Positions 47,498-60,681 of a stretch of 64,000 bases of DNA are shown here, piece after piece. This DNA comes from Cryptomeria japonica. Lineage: Eukaryota > Streptophyta > Pinopsida > Cupressales > Cupressaceae. The notes below the pieces were generated by a model that was not told the origin of the DNA, made no database searches, and saw only the letters and a program-made list of their open reading frames with translations. Where the stretch lies: assembly GCF_030272615.1 (NCBI RefSeq), contig NC_081405.1, positions 314,236,235 to 314,300,234 on the forward strand. Direction: 5' to 3'. Made by a program: the position numbers and the translations under genes. The stretch's first letter is position 1; each line of letters opens with the position of its first letter.

Positions 47498-47503
47498 TTT
47501 ATA
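47498..47503 (-). promoter_or_regulatory. TATA-like box of the membrane-protein gene
   Basis: TATAAA on the minus strand within GGATATAAAGATTAC, about 70 bases upstream of the start codon. Copy C keeps TATAAAGATTAC at the matching place (near 54355). A promoter role is inferred from position and conservation. Confidence 0.45.
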
Positions 47504-50500
47504 TCCCGATCTTTCTTATCTATGAGGCATGTCCCATTTACTTGGAGTATTATAAATCATGAAAAGGGTAAAAGAGTATGTTGAAATCTTGAATTAAAGT
47601 CAGAAGATGTGCAATAAATGCAAATTATTCCTCCAGGACCACGTAGATAAGAAAGTTATTTGAGTAAGAAAAGAAATGAATACCAGTGGAGCATGTGTTT
47701 ATACCTTGAACTTTCTAATCTGTTAGGCAATAGAAGAAATCAAATAAAGAAGACTAAATCAACGATGAAAGATTCGATGACTTATTTGGTGAATGGCAAT
47801 TATTTATAATTTAAAGAATCAGGACAATCATAATGTTCTAATGAAATAATTGAGCTCCCAAACATTTCTAATTATACGTGAACATCACTCGAGCATATAT
47901 GCATTTAAAGTTTAGAAATTATTTTCTTATTGGTTTTATATCTTGGTCTTTTGATTGTGTATTGTTGGTTGCATGTGACTTGTTTTTTAATTTTATTCTC
48001 TCTTTTCTTTTGTTGATGTGTTTCCTCAACTATGCATGCTTACATTTTTTCAAATTCTTTGTTTTCTTATTTTTCACTTTTCTTATATTTTTCATTATCT
48101 TAATTTTTCTAGCTCATTTTATTTTATATTTGCTTTTTGAGCTTATTTATTAGCGATTTTATTTTTCATATCTTTTGAATTTAGTTTTTCATATAATCTT
48201 GTTACTTTCTAATTATATGATTGTTATACATGATGTTTCTCTTACAATCTTCATGACTGCTCACATATCATATCATGTCTATAATTATGATATTTAGCAT
48301 ATGTTGAGCACATTCCTATGTCTTATCTTTGATCGTATGTTTCAATATCATACTCTTATAATTACATTTAAATTGTGAACATTTTGCCTCTCCCACATCA
48401 TTTCAATTTGTGCATGTATTCCCTCATTATATTTATATGGATACCCTCTTAGAATAGGAGAGTACCCTCTTATATTGGGCTAATCTTTCATTCTTCATGC
48501 GTTTCATATGATACTATTACTTATCATTTTATATTGGGAGGCATTATGTCTTCCCCCATTATTACCTTCCTAGGCCAATGTTACCACTAGGAACATATTT
48601 CTTTACCTATATAACTACGTGTTCGCAACCTTAGATTCCAAAGTGCTGAATGTGTTTGTCTAATTACTTATGTGCCTACATGGACATTTTTTTTATTTTT
48701 GTTCATTAAGGATCGCATTAGCATTTTTCATATGCTTAAATTAGGATAAAATTATACAATTATGATTTATCTCTAGCCCATACAATGTTCATCATTTATT
48801 TTTCTAGATATATTACTCTCTTATTATGTGATTCATTAATTTCCGTTACTACCTTAGATGAATTACACCTTTTGTTTTCAATTATACATTGTGTATTACC
48901 TACTTCCTTCAATTTCTTACATCCTATAAGTGCGCCTAATATAAGGGGACACATTCTATCAATAACATTTCTATTTTGATATTATGAATATTCAAATGTA
49001 GCTACATAAAGATTCATCGCCATATTTATATGAGTCTTATCACATAATATGGCATTGTTTGATATATCACATGACAACATGCTCTACCCCTTTTTTTTTA
49101 AGAAAGTTTTCCTAAACCAATCATGTTTCATTTGTTTAAGTTTTTATTTCTTAAACAATTTTAGAAGGCTATGATTATGTTAAGTTTCTTTTGTGAGATA
49201 GATAATACTCAAACCATATTCTTTCTTCGATTTGATTTTGCCATTGAGCATGCATACCATAGGATGAACATAGAGATATCTAGGAGGGTCCTTTACTTTA
49301 TATGGAGTAAATATCCATTTTACATATTTTAGTAGCTATTTTTATGCAAATTTGTGAGTCCTCATATACGTTGAGTTACATGATCATTTTAGGATTTGCA
49401 TACAACTCAAAGTGGGTGCAAAATATAATGATGAATTTTGTCTACCTTGCCATTTCCTATTTAACCCTGGGCTCATTTTGAGAACATATCTTGATACAAT
49501 TATATATTGACAAAAGAGATGATCATGTGCAAATTTGGACTCAATCTTATAGTGTTCACCTATTTGCATTTACACATTCTCCCCCATATTTAATTATACC
49601 TTCTCAATTCCTAAATATTTTTCAATATCACAAACATTTATTGCATCATCCATATCTTAGCAGTCATTCCCTATATAAACATTATTTGTCTTTAATCTTA
49701 GTTTAATATAATAAGTGCAAGATTGATGTCACATCCATGAACTCCAAATGTTCTCAAATTTATATTCAAATTTGGTCAATTCTTTCTCATTTCACTATTT
49801 GTAAAGTGTTAAAAAATATACATATTTAAATAACATTGAGTGAGCATTTATTAAAGAAATATATCGATTAGTGCACCAAAGTGAACACCGTTCACTTTTA
49901 AAGTATCATCTAGGAAATATGCACATGTTCTTATGAATTGCCAATTGTTATCACAACTATAATACCTATCTCTTTAAGAGGTTGAGCTAGGAGAATTTCT
50001 CCCCTAGAAATCTAGCAACCTCTTTGACATGTTTCTAAATATTGTTAGTCCTTATGATAGAGTATATATTTGAGAATTTAGTATATTAGAATGCATAAAT
50101 GCCCAATCAATATGATTATATCCAAACCTTTTGAAATGGCTTATAGCTACATGTTCAATCACAACAAAATTATGGGCTTGTGTAGAATCCAAAAGAAAGA
50201 ACACATTTAGATTTCTAATTTTTCTATGCTTAAGTAGTATAATTTTTTTGTGAATGTCATAATTATCTCCCTTCAACATTTTGAGAGTTAAGTAACTATT
50301 ATCTTTTGTGGTTACCTTTCTAACTTAAAATTGAATTATAAATTATCATTCTCACAATTCTTAATCGGTTAACCAAACCTAATTTAAGCTTGTATCAATA
50401 TATTACATTTAATAAACATACCTTATTTTCATTTCCCAAAAAAATCATCCTAAATATTTCTAAAAAAATAAAATAAATATTATAAATGACTCTTGTATGT

Positions 50501-50639
50501 CATATTTTGTTACTTCAATTTAATAATTGAAAATGTATCTTATACTATCATTTTTTTATATAAATAACATAATGTTTTCTTTTTAATTTTTTAAAACAAT
50601 AGAACCATTGTTTATTTAAATGAGAAAACTGCTTTTTCT
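47504..50639 (-). repeat. Copy B: upstream flank, AT-rich, no gene
   Basis: Collinear with 54360-56790 (copy C), and from about 48640 also with 10950-12290 (copy A). Shared phrases include 'aataggagagtaccctcttatattggg' type sequence near 48455 and 'gaacatagagatat' near 49267. Noncoding; the hydrophobic ORF at 47878-48153 is not preserved in copy C. Confidence 0.7.
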
Positions 50640-51530
50640 TTTAATTATTATTATTACGTGACGTCTTAATCAGAATTTCACATTGTTTCCTGACAAGTAA
50701 TCGTTTTTTTTGGAATCCGTTGTCAGTGAAAGCTACATTTGGCGCACTGATCATGCCCATAAGTTACTTCTCTGGATGCTCTAGTCACTTCTGCTCTTGC
50801 TTTTGTAATTTTCTGTGATGGTAAGCTGCACATTACAGAATCATCAAAGCAAAAGAACAGAAGTACCTACAGCCACTGAAGGCGATGGTTACACAGCAGA
50901 ATAATAAACTGTACACATTACAGTCACTTCTGCTTTTGCTTTTGTAGTTTTCTGGGATGGAAAGCTACACATTGCAGAATCACCGAGGGAAAAGAAGAGA
51001 AGTACATACAGCTGCCCAAGGCGATGATCACATACTAAAATTATAAACTCTCACTTTATCTTTATGACGCTATAGGGTTCTCTAAGACAATGGAAGAAAG
51101 CGCCTGGGTGGGATCTTCATGTTTTTCATATTGCTGGATTATCTTCTAAGCCGACAAATGATTCTTACTTTTGAAAACTTGTGGAAATTTGGAAAAGATA
51201 TGAGAATATCTCCACTTATTGCTTTTGCCCCCGTCACTTCTGTTTTTGCTTTTACAATTTTGTGGGATGGGAAGCTACAGATTACAGAATTACCAAGACA
51301 AAAGAACGGAAGTACCTGCAGCCGCTGAACACGATGATTACACAGCAGGATAATAAATTTCCACTTTATCTTTGTGACGCTATAGGGTGCCCTAAAACAG
51401 GGGAATTAAGCGCGTGGGCGGGATCTTTCACGTTTCCCATATTGCTGGATGAGTTTCTAAGCCGACAAAGGATTGTTTCTTTTGAAAACTTGTAGAAAAC
51501 TGGAAAGATGTGAGAATATCAGAACTTTAA
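50640..51530 (-). promoter_or_regulatory. Conserved upstream island with repeated hairpin unit (copy B)
   Basis: A GC-richer block shared with 56800-57260 (copy C) and in part with 12290-12560 (copy A). It opens with ACGTGACGTC (50656-50665), an ACGT-core site of the type bound by plant bZIP factors. A unit then recurs: partial at 50784-50922, and full-length at 50923-51232 and 51233-51519. Each unit starts 'gtcacttctg', folds back on 'cagaagtac', and ends in 'ttctaagccgacaaa...ggaaagat'. On the minus strand each carries a good splice-donor-like AG|GTACTT. It could be a distal promoter or a noncoding first exon of the gene 3.3 kb downstream; neither is proven. Confidence 0.5.
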
Positions 51531-53159
51531 TGCTCTTTTTTTCAGAAGTAAAATAACATCAAGGAAGAGCCTTTTTAAAGTTTTAGTTCCTTTGTGAGTG
51601 GTGGGAAGGTATAGTTCTTAACTTGTAATGTCCGCAAGTATAATGGACTGTTTTCTACGCAATTTTCCTCAACTATTCCTTTCTTTAAATTTTTCATTTT
51701 TAAATTCATTTATTAGTCCTTGTTATGGAATTATAGCAGATCTACGCAATTTTTAATTAGAAGATTTTTTTGTACTTTTAGTATCAAATATGTTGTTTAA
51801 TTTTGTTCAATTGTAAGATAATGTTTGAATATGTTAAGTTAAAAGTTTGTAAGGTGAAAAGTTAAAAAAATAGTTTTTGTTATTTTGTGAATGGTTTTCA
51901 TTTTGGTTTGTAGATTGTCAAAAGAGATAATAGTTATTATGAGGCACAATATGGTTATATTTAGGTAGGTGTGTCTAAATAAATTCAAATTTTGTGGGGT
52001 CCTGAACTGCGCATCTTATTATTTTTAATTTATAAGCAATTTGGCTCTCCAAACATACACTTTTGAAATAGCCCCTTGACACCTACATATATTGGTAGAT
52101 TAGTCATGGTATCTACAATATCCTCTATATCAAATTGATCTCTTTGTGTTCATCTTATTGATATTCAAAGCTTCAAATGACATATTGTAAATCTCATAGT
52201 TCTCTTTAGCTACTTCTTAATAGAAGCCATTGAAATGATGAAATAATTGATTAGATGAGGTTATTAATTTGGGTGCATTCATGATCTACAATGTTGCACA
52301 ACAAACATGGATAGTATGTAGTGTAGATTATCTAGGGAAGGATCCTCATGGATAGAACATTAATAGAAAATTAGATTGACATAGTTATATTGTTCAATAG
52401 ATTTTATGTCAAACCCAAATTATTTTATCTAATTGACATGCAATTGCAAGTATCAGATGATAATTATTAGGCTATGATCTAAGGGTATGTGGGGTCTTCA
52501 CCTCATGCGTTATCTATTTCGCTTGAAGGGGAATTAAACTTTAGTTGATGGCATGATAAAGGAACATTACATTTCCCTCACTACTTGTCCTCAACCAAAT
52601 AATATAAAAATATTTAGTCATTAGCATGAATTTCACTATTTATAAACTAAGGAAGATGTGCAATTTTAGCAAGGATTCTAGATAATTGATTGAATAGTAT
52701 ATTTTTCTTTGGCATCTCGTCTATAGATTGATCATGTCATTCCTATGACTTATTTTCTTAATCGCTCTCTTTATGGTTATAGATGGAAAAAAATGCATAG
52801 TAGTGTAAATGCAAGATCTATTGAATGAGTGTAATTTATTTTTATTGTTATGTGTATGTGAACATTGAGGGATAAAATATGACCAAAATATGTTATCCAA
52901 GTAATCTAAAAGATAATATACTCACATTATAAACTAAAATAATTTCCATATTATAATAACCTAATGTGTGAGCTCTACAATTAACCTGTGTACTGAGGAT
53001 TTCAAAATTTTGTGCTTAAAGAGAGAGATCTCAATCATGAATGTAGGGGCCTTGAGGGCTCCACAAAATATGCATCTTGGGTTAAGAGACCATACTACCA
53101 AGGGGGAGGGGTAATGGAAACCTTGGAACCTATCCCCTTAGGGTAATAGTTCAACTCTA
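51531..53159. repeat. Duplicated intergenic flank shared by copies B and C
   Basis: Collinear with 57250-58897. Landmarks are 'aaggaagagcctttttaaagttttag', 'aagtataatggactg' and 'gatattcaa(a/g)gcttcaaatgacatattgt'. Noncoding. Confidence 0.7.
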
Positions 53160-53918
53160 TCCCATTCGATAATGTGTTGAAGGCTGGCTAAGATGACAAT
53201 GGGGAGCTTTTGAAACTTGAACCATTTTCTGGTTGGGTGCTCCCACATCCTGGGTGGATAAAATTATTAGTAGAAACAATAGAAAATCAAATAGCTCTTC
53301 ATCATCTACCATCAAATTTTTTGGAGGTGTTACCAAGGTTTCCCTTTGAGAAACTTTTATGGATGAATCTGCATCACACCTAATGATCACCCTTATTGGT
53401 AAGTTTTACTCTTTCAAACCCAATGTTGACTTACTTTTCCAATGGGCCTCTACTGCTTGGAATTTTAAGGGTAGTGTGACTGTTAGTGAAATGGTAGAAG
53501 GGTATTCTTAATTAGATTTTCTATTAAAGAATATATGCGCAAAGTCCTTTCAAAGGGACCCTGGTTCTTTGATAAAGGGTGCCATAAGGGTCTTTCACTG
53601 TACAAGTCGAAGCTTAGTTTCAACCTTACAGTGGATCTAGGTTGTGTTTCTTCTACTTGGGTTTGACTTCTAGGCCTTCCCTTGGACTAATGGAGTCCAA
53701 ATATCCTTAAGAGTATTGCAGATTCTCTTGGGATTTTGGTCACCATAGGAAAAGTTACCCTCAAGAAATTTCACCTTATCTTTAGTAGACTATGTGTGAA
53801 TGTTGAAGTAACCCAAAATAATACCCTAAACTCTAAATTTGGTAAATGGTATTAAACTAGTCTATGTGAATCCTGGCTTTTTATTATTTTTTTGCTAAAA
53901 ATAGTAATAGACTTGGTC
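53160..53918 (+). pseudogene. LINE ORF1 fragment (DUF4283-like), copy B
   Basis: Plus-strand translation in shifting frames gives FMDESASHLMITLIGKFYSF near 53357, then WASTAWNFKG, GPWF-like and 'LG...VTIGKVTL' type pieces near 53680-53770. This is the pattern of the DUF4283 domain at the start of plant L1 ORF1 proteins. Stops and frameshifts are frequent. The fragment is cut off at 53918, where sequence belonging to gene copy C begins. Collinear with 60122-60676 and 61873-61996 of copy C. Confidence 0.65.
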
Positions 53919-54295
53919 TATGAACAAAGTGACAACCAGTATAACAATATCACTAGAGGCATGAGTGGAGCCATGAGTGGCCTTTCTAGTAACAAATATT
54001 CAGTGACCCCCCATGATCAGTCACCAACTTATTGGCAAGCAACTTGGCTACTTTTTAAGGATTGGGTGTGTCTCAAAAACTTATATCACTATAGACCAAT
54101 TATTTAGAATTTATATGCTTAAAATACTAGGATAAAATCTTTTCCTAGTATCAACCATGTATGTGGTTTTATACTCAATGCCATCCATTTATCCAGAAAT
54201 ATAAGACAAATAAAATAAAATAAATGTAATGACATCCCACTTAGTTTTATGGCATGCAACATGAGCGATGACATTTTGTGTTGGTTACTTGCCAT
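53919..54295 (-). pseudogene. N-terminal remnant of the membrane-protein gene (copy C)
   Basis: Collinear with 47035-47430, covering the start codon and about the first 130 codons of the intact gene. Translation begins MASNQHKMSSLMLHAIKLSG and stops after about 58 codons; beyond that the match continues with stops and indels. The remaining ~625 codons are missing. The break at 53918/53919 joins it directly to the truncated LINE fragment, so it marks a rearrangement junction between the duplicated units. Confidence 0.85.
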
Positions 54296-56799
54296 TGAAA
54301 ATAGAAATTTCTTATAGAAGAGCAACAAAAGGATACTTTAAATACAATTCCATGTAATCTTTATACCTTGAGCTTTCTAAGAATCTAGGCTACTCCTAAA
54401 TACTTGTAGTATTAAAAATCATAGAAAAGAGGAAATAGTATGCTAAATATTGAATCACATAGATAACAAAGATACATGACTGAGAAAATAAATGAATATG
54501 AATTGAGATTTTGTTTATACCTTCAATTTTCTAATCTATTAGGCAATAAAAGAAAGCAAATAAAGAAGAATAAATCAATGATGAAAGATTCGATGACTTA
54601 TATGTTGAGTGAAAATGAATTATAATTTAAAGAATGAGAATAATCAAAATCTTTACATCAAATAATTGAGGTCCCAAAATTTCCTAATTATACATGAACA
54701 TCACTCTAGCATGTATGTATTTCCCCCCTCCCCCCCCTCCTGCTCTTTTCCTTTCTTGATATATTTTCTCAAGTATGCCTGTTTACATTTTCTCAATTTC
54801 TCAATTTCATTAATTTTGAATTTTCTTATGTTTATTACTATCTTATTTTTACTAGCTAATCTTATATATCCTTATTAATATTCACTCCTTCACCTTATTC
54901 AATACTAATTTTACCATCCATATGTTTTGAATTTAGTTTCTAATATAACTTTGTTACTTTCTAATCATGGTTGTCCATATTTCATATCATGCCTATAATT
55001 ATGATATTTAGCATAAGTAGACCACATTCCCATATTTTGTCTTTATCCTATGTTTCAATATAAAAAACTTAGAGTTACATCTATATGGTGAATATTATGC
55101 TTTCCCCATATCATTTGTACATATATTTCATTTTTATATTTCTAGGGATACCATCTTAGAATAGGAGAGTACCCTCTTATATTGGGATAATTATTCCTTC
55201 GCCACTCCTTTCCTATGATACTATTGCTTATATTTTTACATTGGGAGGTATTATTTTCCCCAACAATTACCTTGAGATCAAGTTCCTAGACCAATGTTAC
55301 TAGTAGGGACCTATTTGCTTACCTTTATAATCACATGTGCATAGCCTTAGATTCCACATTGGAAGAATGTGTCCCTCTAATTATCTTATGTACCTACACG
55401 GACATTTTTACTCATTAAGAGTCAAATTAAAAATTTTCATTTGTTCATATAGGGATAAACTAATACTATTAACATTTATCTCTAGCCCATACAATTTTCA
55501 TTCTTTATTGTTCTAGACATATTAATTGATTATTACATGAGGCATTTATTATTTTTACTACCTTAGATGAGTTACCCTTTTAGTTTATAATTATACATCG
55601 TGTATTATGTCCCTCCTTCGACTTATTACATACTATATAGATACATTCAATTATGTGTGGACACGTACTATTAGTAACACTTCTATTTTGATTTTATGTA
55701 TTTTTTAATGTAGTTACATAGATATTCATCACAATGTCTAGATGAGGCTTATCACATACTATGACATTATCTGATATGCCACATGAAAACATGTTACATT
55801 GTTACTTTTTCTAAAAGAAAAATTTCCTAATCCAATTATTTTTTATTTCTACAAATTTTTTATTTCTTAGACAATTGAAGAAGGTTGTAATTGTGCTAAG
55901 TTTATTTGTGAGTGAGAATTTTTTATTGTTGATTCTTCCTTTGAGAAAGTGTACCAAAGGATGAATAGAGATATGTATAGTAGGCTCGTTTATCTTATAT
56001 GGAGCAAATATCCATTTATAATATTTTAGGATTTATGTTCATGAAAGTTTGTGACTGCTCATTTCCCTTGAGTTACATGATCATTTTGAGTTTTACTTAA
56101 AACTTGAAGTGGATGTAAAATATAATAATGAAATTTTCTTATTTTTTCATTTCCCATTTAGTCTTGGGCTCATTTTGAGAAAATGTCTTGATATAATTAC
56201 ATATTGACAAATGAAACAATCTTCTATAAGTTGACACAATCTCATAGCGTTCACCTATCTGGATTTACATTTACTCCCCCATATTTAATTATACCTTATG
56301 AATTTGTAATTTTTTTTCCATATTGCTTACATTTATTGAATCATTTGTATCTAAACAATCATTCCCTATATGAGAATGATTTCTCCCTTATCCCACATCA
56401 TCTTAGTAATTACATGATTGAATCTAGATCTATGAACTCTAAATTTTCTCAAATTTAATTTCAAATTCGGTCAATTCTTTTCCATTTATCTAGTTGTTAA
56501 CAGTTGAAAAAAATAAAATATTTTAGTGATTAGTAATATTTAATGGTATTTAAATATATATATTTGGCCATTGATTTGCATATTGTACTCTAAATTTTTT
56601 AGAATATTGAGTGAGCATTTATTAGAGGAATATATTAATTGCTGCACTAAAGAGAACTTTGTTTACTTTTAAAGTATCATCTAGAACATATGCATGTGTT
56701 CTTATGAATTTCAAATCTTTATCTCAACCATAAAGCCTATATCTTCAAGAGGTTGACCGACGCCAATTTCGTTTACTTTTAAATTGTTTCGACATAAGA
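54296..56799 (-). repeat. Copy C: upstream flank, no gene
   Basis: AT-rich and collinear with 47431-50640, with many small indels. A C-rich run lies at 54723-54740. No gene recognised. Confidence 0.7.
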
Positions 56800-57249
56800 A
56801 CGATTATGTGGCCTTCACAAATGACGTCGTAATCAGGATTTTCCATTGTTTCATGACAGGTCATCTGATTTTAGGAGTCCATTGTATATGAAAGATACAG
56901 TTGACATACTAATGATGCCCATAAGCTACTTCATTGTATGCACCAGTTACTTCTGCTTTTGCTTTGTTAATTTTCTGGGATGAGAAGTAGAGAGTATAGA
57001 ATGACAGGCAAAAGAACAGAAGTACCTACAGCCGCTGAACACGATGATTACACAGCAGAATAATAAACTCCCACTTTATCTTTATGACGCAATAGGGTGC
57101 ACGAAAACAATGGAAGAAAGCGCCTGGGTGGCATCTTTCACGTTTCCCATATTGCTGGACTAGCTTCTAAGCCGACAAAGGATTGTTTCTTTTGAAAACT
57201 TGTAGAAAATTGGAAAGATGTGTGAATATCCCCACTTAATGCTCTTTTC
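56800..57249 (-). promoter_or_regulatory. Conserved upstream island (copy C)
   Basis: Single-copy counterpart of the copy B island. TGACGTC is at 56822-56828. One hairpin unit ('cacttctg/gttacttctg ... cagaagtac') lies near 56946-57027, with AG|GTACTT on the minus strand, then 'ttctaagccgacaaaggattgtttc' type sequence near 57165. Conserved although the gene next to it is dead. Confidence 0.45.
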
Positions 57250-58897
57250 CCTAGAAGTAAAATATTTTTTAAGGAAGAGCCTTTTTAAAGTTTTAGCAAC
57301 ACTGTGAGAAGTGGGAGGGTATAATTCTTAACTTGTAAGGTCTGCAAGTATAATGGACTGCTTTCAATCCAATTCCCCTTAACTATTCCATTCTTTGAAT
57401 TTTTTATTTTCTAATTCATTGTATGGAATTATAGCATTCATTTATTTTTTAATTAGATTGCGTTTTGTATTTTTAGTATCAAATCTATTGTTTTATTTTG
57501 TTCAATTATAGAGTAATGTTTTAATATGTTTAGTTGAATGTTTGTAAGTTAAAAAGTACTTTTTTGTTATTTTGCAATTTTCAAGTGTTCTTTATTTAGT
57601 TTGTAGATTGTCAAGGGAAAAATAATAACTATTGTGAGGTATAAATTGGTGGGGTCTTTAACTATGAATGTTACTATATTTATTAATAAGAAATAAGATG
57701 TGTTGTACACCTCATTTAGGAAAACTTTAGGACTACAAATATGTGTGTATTAATTATCCCCTCCAAACACATAATTTAGAAATAGGCCCTTGACACCTAC
57801 CTATATTGGTAGATTACTCCTAGCATCTACAATATTCTCTCTATCAAATTGAGCTCTTTGTGTTCAAATTATTGATATTCAAGGCTTCAAATGACATATT
57901 GTGAATCTCGTAGTTTTGTTTAGCTACTTCTTAAAAGAAGACATTGTAAGGATGAAAGAATTGATTAGATGAGGTTATTAAACTGGGTGCATTCATGATC
58001 TAGAATGATACATATCAAACATGGATAATACATAGCAGAGATTAGCTAGTGAAAGAAGCTTGTGGGTGGAATAGTAATAAAAAAGTAGATTGACATAGTT
58101 TTATTGTTTGATAGATTGAATGTAAAGCCCAATTTATTTTTCCTACTTGATATGTGATTGTAAGTCTAAGATGATATTTATTTGGCTAAGATCTAAGGGT
58201 ATGAAGTGTACCCATTTTACCAAAGTCACTTACTACAACATGTTGGTGTCATACCTTACTCATTACACTTGAATGGGAATCAAACTTTAGTGGATAGTGT
58301 AGTAAAGGAACATACCATCTCCCTTTCTAGTTGTCCTCAACCAATTTATATACAACCATTTATTCATTGGCATGGATTTCACTATTTATATGCTAAGGAG
58401 GATGTGTATTTTTACCAAGTATTTTAGAAATTGATTGTATTATGATGCATCGTTCTTTGACATTTTCATTATAGATTGATTGTGCCTTCCCTATGAATTA
58501 TTTCTTAATCACTCTCTTTGTTGGTTATAGATAAAAAAAAATCTTAATGATGTTATTAATAATCTAATGAATGAGTGCAATTTGTATTTGACTTTATGTG
58601 TGCATGAATATTGACGGATAAAATATTATCAATTTTTTTTCCAAGTAATCTAAAAGATAATGTATTCACATTATGAAATCATAAATCTCTCATGTTATAA
58701 AAAGGATGTGTGATCTTTGCAACTTTCGCGTGCACTGAGGATTTCAAATTTCTATTTTCAAAGTGGGCGACATTAATCATAGAGGGAGGCCCCATGCAAG
58801 CTCCCTAGAATACTCATATTGATTTGGGAGACCATGCTACCATGGGATAAAGGAAAATTCCAACCTTAGAACCTATCCCTTGAATAAAATAGTTGAC
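57250..58897. repeat. Duplicated intergenic flank of copy C
   Basis: Collinear with 51531-53130. Noncoding; short ORFs such as 58206-58427 are not preserved in copy B. Confidence 0.65.
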
Positions 58898-58902
58898 ACT
58901 AT

Positions 58903-60116
58903 TGTTGGCAGCAACCAAGAAGGAAGACTAAGAGGGGGGGCAATGAATCAGTCTTCGCCGTATTAGAAAATCACAAAACAAAGATCTGATAAACTGTAGT
59001 AATAAGATAGATAAGAAAATTGAAAGCACACCACACAACACCAAGATTTTGACATGGAAAACCTACCAACAGTAAGATGATAGTCTGCAGTAGTATGTGG
59101 AAATATTACAATGGGGAATGCACATGCATTCAGACACACTACCTAGAGCTCACTGCTCAAATGATTATGGCCTGGAAGGATACAAACCTCAGGGAAGTCT
59201 CATTGACTTACTATAAGTTTTGGACTACAAACCAGAAGAAATGAACTGAAAGAATAGCATCTCTAAATGCCTGATTACAGTTCTGGTTAAGCACAGTTGT
59301 TTTCTCTGCAACACCAATCTCCACACAATTACAATACTAAAAGATGGAATCTTGTTCACGCATAAACCTCTCACTGATAATGCAAACACAACAAAAAATA
59401 CTAAACTACATGAATATATCACCTATATATACAAATCAACAACGTTGACAACAAGGTCAGCTAAACCCTCAACCCTCAATTACAAAATTACATTACACGA
59501 TACAAAGATTGACCACTAGACCAATATAATTATTTACATGACATAACATGAACCTAAATCAAATTCCCAAATGCACAAATCCACCAGAAATCATTCAAAG
59601 ATCAACCGTAACATGCTATACTACCAAGAAAACCGCATAACACAAAAATTATCACTGGTTGATGGAAACCACAAAAAAATCACATAGTGATTAGTGCAGA
59701 TCGACAAGAAAAATAGGACACACCTAGGAAACACTAGCAAGAACATTAGGATCATCAGTAACTGCTACACCAACACCACTTATCAAATCTTCATACGTCA
59801 ACATCTGAAAGCTCAAGAATTCAACAACTATCATGAATAAAGATAACCTATGGAGCACCAAATCATGATCTATCTAAAATAAAGATACACAAGACCATCT
59901 CAAACAATATCCCAAAATATTGGCACAAGATTTGATCATATCGAAATATACCGGAGGATATACTGGACTCTACAAAACAGTGATCAACAAAACAACACTA
60001 CAAACTAGATCATAAGATCTTCCCAATCTGCAATCACTAGAGCAATACATAGGAATATGTTGACATCAATGAAAACAACATATCCTAGCAGTAGCAATGA
60101 CCAACAATATCCAACA
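58903..60116 (-). mobile_element. Solo Copia-type LTR with target duplication ACTAT
   Basis: 1214 bases from TGTTGG to CCAACA, flanked by perfect ACTAT repeats (58898-58902 and 60117-60121). Copy B shows the uninterrupted site near 53150-53165. The minus orientation follows from the LTR-end signature (G run and 'gaatcag' next to TGTTGG, reversed) and from 'catggaaaacct' near 59056. No internal sequence remains, so it is a solo LTR left by recombination. It contains hairpins with TCACT and TCATT loops on the plus strand (59146-59158 and 59195-59209). Confidence 0.85.
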
Positions 60117-60121
60117 ACTAT

Positions 60122-60676
60122 CCCATCTAATAATGTGTTAGATGCTGGCTCAAATGATTAAATTATTGGTCGAAATAATATCACGTCAAAAAACTCTACT
60201 TAATCTACTATCAATGCTTCAACAAATGGTATTAAGGTTATCCTTCAAAATAATTTTATGGATGAATCTACTCTATACTTGATGATCACCCTTATTCATA
60301 AGTTTTACTCTTTCAGACCCAATATTAACTTAGTTTGCTAATGGGCCTCTACTACTTGGAATTTGAAGGCCAATGTGTCTATTAGTGTAGATAATTTATC
60401 CTTATTTAATTTTTTTATTAAAGAAGATATTATCAAATTCCTTTCGAAGGGACCATAGTTCTTTGATTAAGGGCACCATAAGGTTGTTTCCCTCTATATA
60501 TGGAAGGCTAGTTTTATCCTTGTTGTGGATCTAGGCCATTTTATTCCTACATGGGTTTGACTTCTAAGGCTTTCCCTAAAGTATTGGAGTCCAAATATCC
60601 ATAGGAGTATTGCAGATCTCTTTGGGGTTTGCGTCACAGTAGACAAAGTTACCCTAAGGAATCTCACATTGTCTTT
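60122..60676 (+). pseudogene. LINE ORF1 fragment (DUF4283-like), copy C, left part
   Basis: Translates with stops to FMDESTLYLMITLIHKFYSF, WASTTWNLKANVSIS, ED...FLSKGP, WV.LL, KYWSPNIHRSIADLFG and VTVDKVTLRNLTL. These are the ordered blocks of the plant LINE ORF1 DUF4283 domain. Interrupted by an LTR insertion at 60682. Confidence 0.7.
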
Positions 60677-60681
60677 ACTAT

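Noticed and set aside
47878-48153. 91-codon hydrophobic plus-strand ORF
   Set aside because: T-rich low-complexity sequence. The frame is not preserved in copy C, so there is no sign of selection.
53157-53390. 77-codon minus-strand ORF
   Set aside because: Overlaps the plus-strand LINE ORF1 remnant and is not conserved at 60122 onward in copy C.
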